From NCBI GenBank assembly GCA_014872655.1, contig WHHJ01000041.1, forward strand, positions 1 through 17,679: a stretch of DNA of 17,679 nucleotides, given 5' to 3'. Both the position numbers and the translations under genes were made by a program. Positions 14,171 through 17,679 of this stretch are shown piece by piece. This DNA is from Clostridia bacterium (GTDB lineage Bacteria > Bacillota > Clostridia > Oscillospirales > UBA644). Below the pieces are notes generated by a model. The model was not told the origin of the DNA, searched no databases, and worked only from the letters and a program-made list of their open reading frames with translations. Every line of letters begins with the position of its first letter. The first letter of the stretch is position 1.

Positions 14171-15205
14171 CTATTCAATTTCTCCATAGGCATAGCTAAT
14201 ATTATTAATCTCTACTGTATGAACTGCCACACATTTAAATAGAGATTCATCAAAAACAGCAACATTTATACCTTCTGTTCCCATAGTGCTTGTATATGCA
14301 ACCCCTGCATATCCATTACTCTTAATAAATTCCGTAATAAATTGTGTTGGCAAGTATGCAAGTGTACTATCATTTCTTCTAAGTGGCTTCGCTATTTCAT
14401 TTGCTATATCCCTAAATATTTTTGTATTTGCAGAAAGTGATTCTATGTTGCTCGAATATAAGACGGGGCTGATTTTATTTAATTCCGAAATATTTACAAC
14501 TCTAATTTCCTTTTTTAATTGAAATGTTCCAATCGTCACATAATCAAATGTCCCCGCCCTTACCTCGCTCAGTGCTGTTTGCTCATCAGATGTCAAATAC
14601 AGAACACCTATGCCTTCAGGATTTACCCGCCCTGCCTTTCTTAAATGTGCTGGCGGTGCGCCCATTTCACTTATTTGAAATCCTTTTTCATCATTGCAAA
14701 TTCGTGCGCGGTACAATTCCGTTCCTTTTGGATATTTTTTTATTGAATATCCTAAAAACGGTGAGAATCGATCAGCCTTAAAATAATTATTATGGAATCG
14801 GTTTTTACTCTTTATTGCATTAGAAAATTCGTCCCATGTATGTCCCGAAAAGACACCATATTCTTCGCGTTGTGCTTTAGGGATTTCTACATAAACATTG
14901 TGATTTTCTTTACCATCATCATATATGGTAGAGCAAAAAGCCTCTATCAGTTTATTAGAGGATGGAATATCTTTTCTAAAAATATTCCAATCCTCGATTA
15001 TTGCGCTAAAAAGAGGTCTTCCTTGTTTATTTTCTTCATAGACACTCAAAACATCCGATATCAAGTCCGATATATCCGTTGCCTCGTCAACACTACAAAC
15101 CTGGGTATCCTTTTCCCCACAAAAATCACAATTTCCGGTATGGCCATTGTCTGCAATAATCTTTTTTATTTGCTCATCTGAAAAACAGTTGGCACAACAA
15201 TTCAT
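14171..15205 (-). CDS. RES-domain protein with N-terminal cysteine-rich region
   Basis: This 344-residue protein has an N-terminal region with possible zinc ligands (C3, C4, C7, C26, C29, C37), a helical middle (about 45-155) resembling HEPN/RES-N-terminal domains, and a C-terminal RES domain (about 160-330). RES hallmarks visible are LYRAR (Y165, R166), GVLYLTSDEQTALSEVR (Y203, E214, R216) and YLPTQFITEFIKSNGYAGVAYTS (284-306). RES toxins such as MbcT and ParT degrade or transfer NAD+; the presence of the conserved Arg, Tyr and Glu suggests activity, by inference. It is the last gene of a three-gene minus-strand operon, and its ATG overlaps the beta-gene stop as TAATG. It is not next to a Xre antitoxin, unlike standard RES-Xre pairs. 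Confidence 0.85.
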   Translation of the reverse strand: MNCCANCFSDEQIKKIIADNGHTGNCDFCGEKDTQVCSVDEATDISDLISDVLSVYEENKQGRPLFSAIIEDWNIFRKDIPSSNKLIEAFCSTIYDDGKENHNVYVEIPKAQREEYGVFSGHTWDEFSNAIKSKNRFHNNYFKADRFSPFLGYSIKKYPKGTELYRARICNDEKGFQISEMGAPPAHLRKAGRVNPEGIGVLYLTSDEQTALSEVRAGTFDYVTIGTFQLKKEIRVVNISELNKISPVLYSSNIESLSANTKIFRDIANEIAKPLRRNDSTLAYLPTQFITEFIKSNGYAGVAYTSTMGTEGINVAVFDESLFKCVAVHTVEINNISYAYGEIE

Positions 15206-16137
15206 TACTTTTTTTCTCCATCCAAATATCGACCGACAAGTTCAAGATGATGCATCACAGAAAGTTTCTTCAAAGTAGGCAATCCTGGATATGTTTTATT
15301 ATGATAATGGTCTAGCAATGTTTTCAGCCCCACTGTTAACTGGCGCTCTTGTCCCTCCGTTGTATACCACTTATGAAGTTTCGATACCGCTTCATAAAAT
15401 TTTCCTGCAACATCAGTTATATCATCATTAGAATCTGAAACAAAATGACGAATTCTCAGCGAAGCATCATTTGCAAAATAGACTATATGAATCGCCACTG
15501 CATATGGCGCAAAGCCAGATTCATTATATTCTTTTCCTATAATAGAATAATCTCCAAATCCAACAAACTTGTTACCACCAAATGCAATTTCACTAAAGTC
15601 CAAATGATCTCTAGAAAAAGGTTCGTCTTCTGGATAATCTGCGTTCCTACTTCTTTTTCTGAATTTATCTTCAAAAAGGACTCCGTTTTTTATCGACATT
15701 TGCATTACGTATCTATCAAACGGGCAAAGCGTATATCGAGCACAATTCAAGCCCATATTTTCATACACCTGTCGCTTGTCTTGATCATCCACTATAGTTA
15801 ACAACGATTCCTGATTAAATTTTTCCTTATCAAGTTCTTTAAGTGCTGATTGTGTGTCATCATTAATTAGAATTCCTGGGAATGCTGTGCTTTGATATGT
15901 TGACAAAATCGAACAGATTTCATTCGATTTTCCAACAAGACCTCCTACCTCCGGATTCACAATAATTCCAATTGGCAACCCTGTATCATTAAAAGCTTTC
16001 AATGCATTCTTTAGCGCAGGAATCTGCTTTATCGGTTCTACAATAGGGATAATCGATTCAGAAATCAATTTTTGAGATGCAAGTTCTTTTAGCGCGAGGA
16101 GTTCATATTGTCTTCCGCGAAAATAAGGGAAATACAT
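15205..16137 (-). CDS. Beta-family protein (phage 'beta protein' family)
   Basis: This is a 310-residue soluble protein. The N-terminus MYFPYFRGRQYELLALKELA and IPIVEPIK are the signature I know from proteins annotated 'beta family protein'. The rest alternates strands and helices like a TIM-barrel or barrel-like fold (GLPIGIIVNP, STAFPGILIND, EIAFGGNKFVGFGDYSIIGKEYN). No catalytic motif can be assigned. AGGAGG lies 10 bases before the ATG, the upstream nuclease gene ends 7 bases earlier, and the RES gene overlaps its stop, so the three proteins are made together. The function of this family is not established as far as I know; the context suggests a sensor or regulator for its two partners. 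Confidence 0.8.
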   Translation of the reverse strand: MYFPYFRGRQYELLALKELASQKLISESIIPIVEPIKQIPALKNALKAFNDTGLPIGIIVNPEVGGLVGKSNEICSILSTYQSTAFPGILINDDTQSALKELDKEKFNQESLLTIVDDQDKRQVYENMGLNCARYTLCPFDRYVMQMSIKNGVLFEDKFRKRSRNADYPEDEPFSRDHLDFSEIAFGGNKFVGFGDYSIIGKEYNESGFAPYAVAIHIVYFANDASLRIRHFVSDSNDDITDVAGKFYEAVSKLHKWYTTEGQERQLTVGLKTLLDHYHNKTYPGLPTLKKLSVMHHLELVGRYLDGEKK

Positions 16138-16144
16138 GGTATTA

Positions 16145-17014
16145 CTACCTCCTGTATGGTGTATCCAGTAATTGATTAAGAATCGTTGTTTGTTTCTCTA
16201 AACTCGAAAAATATACTACAGCTTTCAATTCTGGTCGTATCTTTCCAAATTGCTCGACTGTAATTTTGCTACGCTTTTTCATTTCCTGCAACGCCAAATG
16301 TTGTGCCTCTAAGATTGGAATTTTTTCAAATTTTTCTAAGCATACGCGGAAACGAAATACAGGCTCCGCTTCTGGAACGAAACCAAAATACTCTTTTAAT
16401 AAATTTTCATATTCTTTTTTTCTTAAAAGCTTAAATATGCTAGAATGCCTAAGATTTGCATTATATTCTACAGGTTCTCTGCTTCGTTCCTTACTAAATA
16501 TCGTTCCTTGCTCTGATAGCACATAAATTCCAACTGCATTTCCCATTTCTCCAAAAGAAGATAAAACGTCTCGTACTTTTTCTTGCTCATGTATGGATGC
16601 AAGAACTGATACTTTGTTAAATGCGCAGAAATAATCCTGCAATTGATTATGAAGTCTACTAAAATTGTCGAGATCTGATTTTATCTCATATACGCGTCCT
16701 TCTCCATTTATCATAACAAAGTCCGCAATCGAATGTTCTATTCTAACTTGAGAAAACGCCGCTGTTGTATTCACATTATGAATTCCGCAAAGCAACTTAT
16801 TTAACAATGTATTCATATAAAAATACTCATTGCGTTGTTGCTGATTAAGCCTCGCATATATTTCACTTATTAGTTGGCCATGAGTCTTTTCCGAAGGATT
16901 TTCAACATAACGCTTCACAACGTAATCAAACACATCGCTTTTTCCATCTTGTACCAGATCGCTGATAACTTTTCGCGTGAAAACACGATTAATCGCTCTA
17001 CTATTATCAGCCAT
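16145..17014 (-). CDS. sce7726-like PD-(D/E)XK nuclease-fold protein
   Basis: This is a 289-residue protein. Residues about 88-125 (VRIEHSIADFVMINGEGRVYEIKSDLDN) show the D-x(n)-E-x-K core of PD-(D/E)XK nucleases (Asp98, Glu110, Lys112), preceded by a helix-rich N-terminus and followed by SRLHNQLQDYFCAF, whose Gln is typical of the fold. This layout is that of 'sce7726 family' proteins. The start is placed at ATG 17014, because TAGG lies 8 bases upstream; a GTG at 17023 falls within that site. It is the first gene of the cassette with the beta and RES genes. The likely role is cleaving or recognising nucleic acid, perhaps phage DNA; substrate not evident. Confidence 0.82.
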   Translation of the reverse strand: MADNSRAINRVFTRKVISDLVQDGKSDVFDYVVKRYVENPSEKTHGQLISEIYARLNQQQRNEYFYMNTLLNKLLCGIHNVNTTAAFSQVRIEHSIADFVMINGEGRVYEIKSDLDNFSRLHNQLQDYFCAFNKVSVLASIHEQEKVRDVLSSFGEMGNAVGIYVLSEQGTIFSKERSREPVEYNANLRHSSIFKLLRKKEYENLLKEYFGFVPEAEPVFRFRVCLEKFEKIPILEAQHLALQEMKKRSKITVEQFGKIRPELKAVVYFSSLEKQTTILNQLLDTPYRR

Positions 17015-17061
17015 CTTAATCACCTACCCAGACCGACTCTAAAAAATACAAATTATCTAAC

Positions 17062-17094
17062 GATACGTTTTTACATTACAATAATTAACGTATC
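17062..17094 (-). promoter_or_regulatory. 8-bp inverted repeat in the leader of the nuclease/beta/RES operon
   Basis: GATACGTT (17062-17069) and its exact complement (17087-17094) are separated by 17 bases. They lie just downstream of the predicted transcription start (about 17097) and upstream of the start codon. It could be an operator for a dimeric repressor, with half-site centres 25 bases apart, or an RNA stem in the leader. Confidence 0.5.
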
Positions 17095-17103
17095 TATATA
17101 TTT

Positions 17104-17132
17104 AATATACCACAATTACTCTTTAATGTAAA
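17104..17132 (-). promoter_or_regulatory. Promoter of the nuclease/beta/RES operon
   Basis: On the minus strand TTTACA (17132-17127), a 17-base spacer and TATATT (17109-17104) form a good housekeeping promoter. It predicts a leader of about 80 bases before ATG 17014. Confidence 0.6.
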
Positions 17133-17190
17133 CAAAAAATCAACTTTGCATCACTGCACATCCACATCTTAAGCTGAAATCTATAAGTAT

Positions 17191-17229
17191 AAAAGTAGCA
17201 GTAGTCGTTTTCAAACTACCGCCACTTTT
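17191..17229 (-). terminator. Imperfect 15-bp hairpin, possible second terminator
   Basis: Positions 17191-17205 and 17215-17229 pair at 13 of 15 positions around a 9-base loop, with short T-runs on both strands. It may back up the rRNA terminator and shield the cassette promoter from read-through. Confidence 0.4.
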
Positions 17230-17259
17230 TGCGCGCTACTTCGCATATAGCTCGCTAAT

Positions 17260-17307
17260 ACAAAAACAAAATCCGAACCCATTCTCATAGAGAATTAAGT
17301 TCGGATT
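17260..17307 (-). terminator. Rho-independent terminator of the rRNA/tRNA operon
   Basis: On the minus strand AATCCGAAC (17307-17299) pairs perfectly with 17278-17270, with an inner 6-bp stem (ATTCTC/GAGAAT), and is followed by the T-rich TTGTTTTTG down to about 17260. It lies 10 bases after the tRNA-Glu 3' end. Confidence 0.8.
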
Positions 17308-17316
17308 ATGCTGTCT

Positions 17317-17391
17317 TGGTGACCCGTGCGGGAATCGAACCCACGTTAACGGCGTGAGAGGCCGCTGTCTTAACCGCTTGACCAACGGGCC
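17317..17391 (-). tRNA. tRNA-Glu (anticodon CUC)
   Basis: The 75-base gene forms a full cloverleaf. The acceptor stem GGCCCGT pairs with ACGGGTC, the D-arm has GTC/GAC, the anticodon stem GCGGC/GCCGT holds loop CTCTCAC, and the T-arm has GTGGG TTCGAAT CCCGC. The discriminator A and encoded CCA follow. It lies 15 bases or so after the 5S gene in the same operon. A tRNA at this junction is a common integration target; no duplicate of its 3' end was seen in the window. Confidence 0.95.
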
Positions 17392-17406
17392 ATAATAAAA
17401 AAGAGA

Positions 17407-17524
<118 letters not shown>

Positions 17525-17657
17525 ATTCACATGGCGCTTGTCATGCTTCTCTTTTTCTTGTAACAGTCTAGCACTTTCATGCTTTCCTGTCAAGGGATGT
17601 ACCCTCAAAACTGAATATCGAACTGCTTTCTTAGCAAACAGAGTATCTGATCAAGAT

Positions 17658-17679
17658 GGGGTCAAGCCCTCGACCTATT
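17658..17679 (-). rRNA. rrl: 23S ribosomal RNA, 3' terminal fragment
   Basis: The last bases, read on the minus strand as AATAGGTCGAGGGCTTGACC, match the conserved 3' end of Firmicutes 23S rRNA; the rest lies outside the window. The 17525-17657 stretch is the 23S-5S spacer. Confidence 0.8.

Noticed and set aside
17317..17391. Attachment-site duplication of the tRNA-Glu 3' end inside the window
   Set aside because: No second copy of the tRNA 3' sequence was seen elsewhere, and no integrase gene is present in the window.

Overview
The window looks like accessory, mobile-element DNA from a low-to-mid GC member of the Clostridia, perhaps Oscillospiraceae. The evidence for this is the strong AGGAGG-type ribosome sites, an AgrBD/LytTR/GHKL quorum module, a plasmid/ICE-type replication block, and rRNA and tRNA sequences of Firmicutes type. 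I could not run searches, so family names come from motif recognition.

Layout. (1) Positions 1-1294, minus strand: a gene open to the left edge. It has a P-loop near its start and an IDSIKNP-type segment near the edge, which suggests an AvcD-like (P-loop plus nucleotide deaminase) antiphage protein. (2) 1478-5703, minus strand: a compact operon of a secreted 158-residue protein, a lipoprotein, two ABC permeases, a BcrA-like ATPase and a membrane-anchored protein. (3) 5905-6294, minus strand: an XRE regulator. Divergent from it, 6475-9389 on the plus strand holds a LytTR response regulator, a GHKL histidine kinase, AgrB and an AgrD-type pro-peptide whose ring residue is serine. The two target promoters, upstream of the secreted-protein operon and of agrBD, carry the same TTGCAGTT direct repeat with period 20, and each has a -10 box exactly 30 bases downstream. 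The quorum circuit therefore appears to control both its own signal genes and the exporter operon. (4) 9390-9839: a terminator, one doubtful small minus-strand gene, and a cluster of GCGTAT/ATACGC repeats. (5) 9840-14063, plus strand: a six-gene replication-type operon comprising two proteins of unknown function, a phage-replisome-organizer-like protein, a DnaC-like loader, an ArpU-like regulator and an unlisted 50-residue protein. Five of the six genes appear to start at GTG or TTG. (6) A bidirectional terminator at 14104-14151.

(7) 14171-17014, minus strand, visibly AT-richer: a tightly coupled three-gene cassette of an sce7726-like nuclease, a beta-family protein and a RES-domain protein. 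It has its own promoter and an 8-bp inverted repeat in the leader. It has the look of a defence or toxin system and is the best candidate here for something undescribed. (8) 17260-17679, minus strand: the tail of an rRNA operon (23S 3' end, 5S, tRNA-Glu(CUC), terminator), which marks the host chromosome boundary.

The likely overall picture is an integrated element, or a stack of elements, next to an rrn operon. It carries two candidate defence loci at its flanks and a self-signalling secreted-protein/ABC cluster in the middle.
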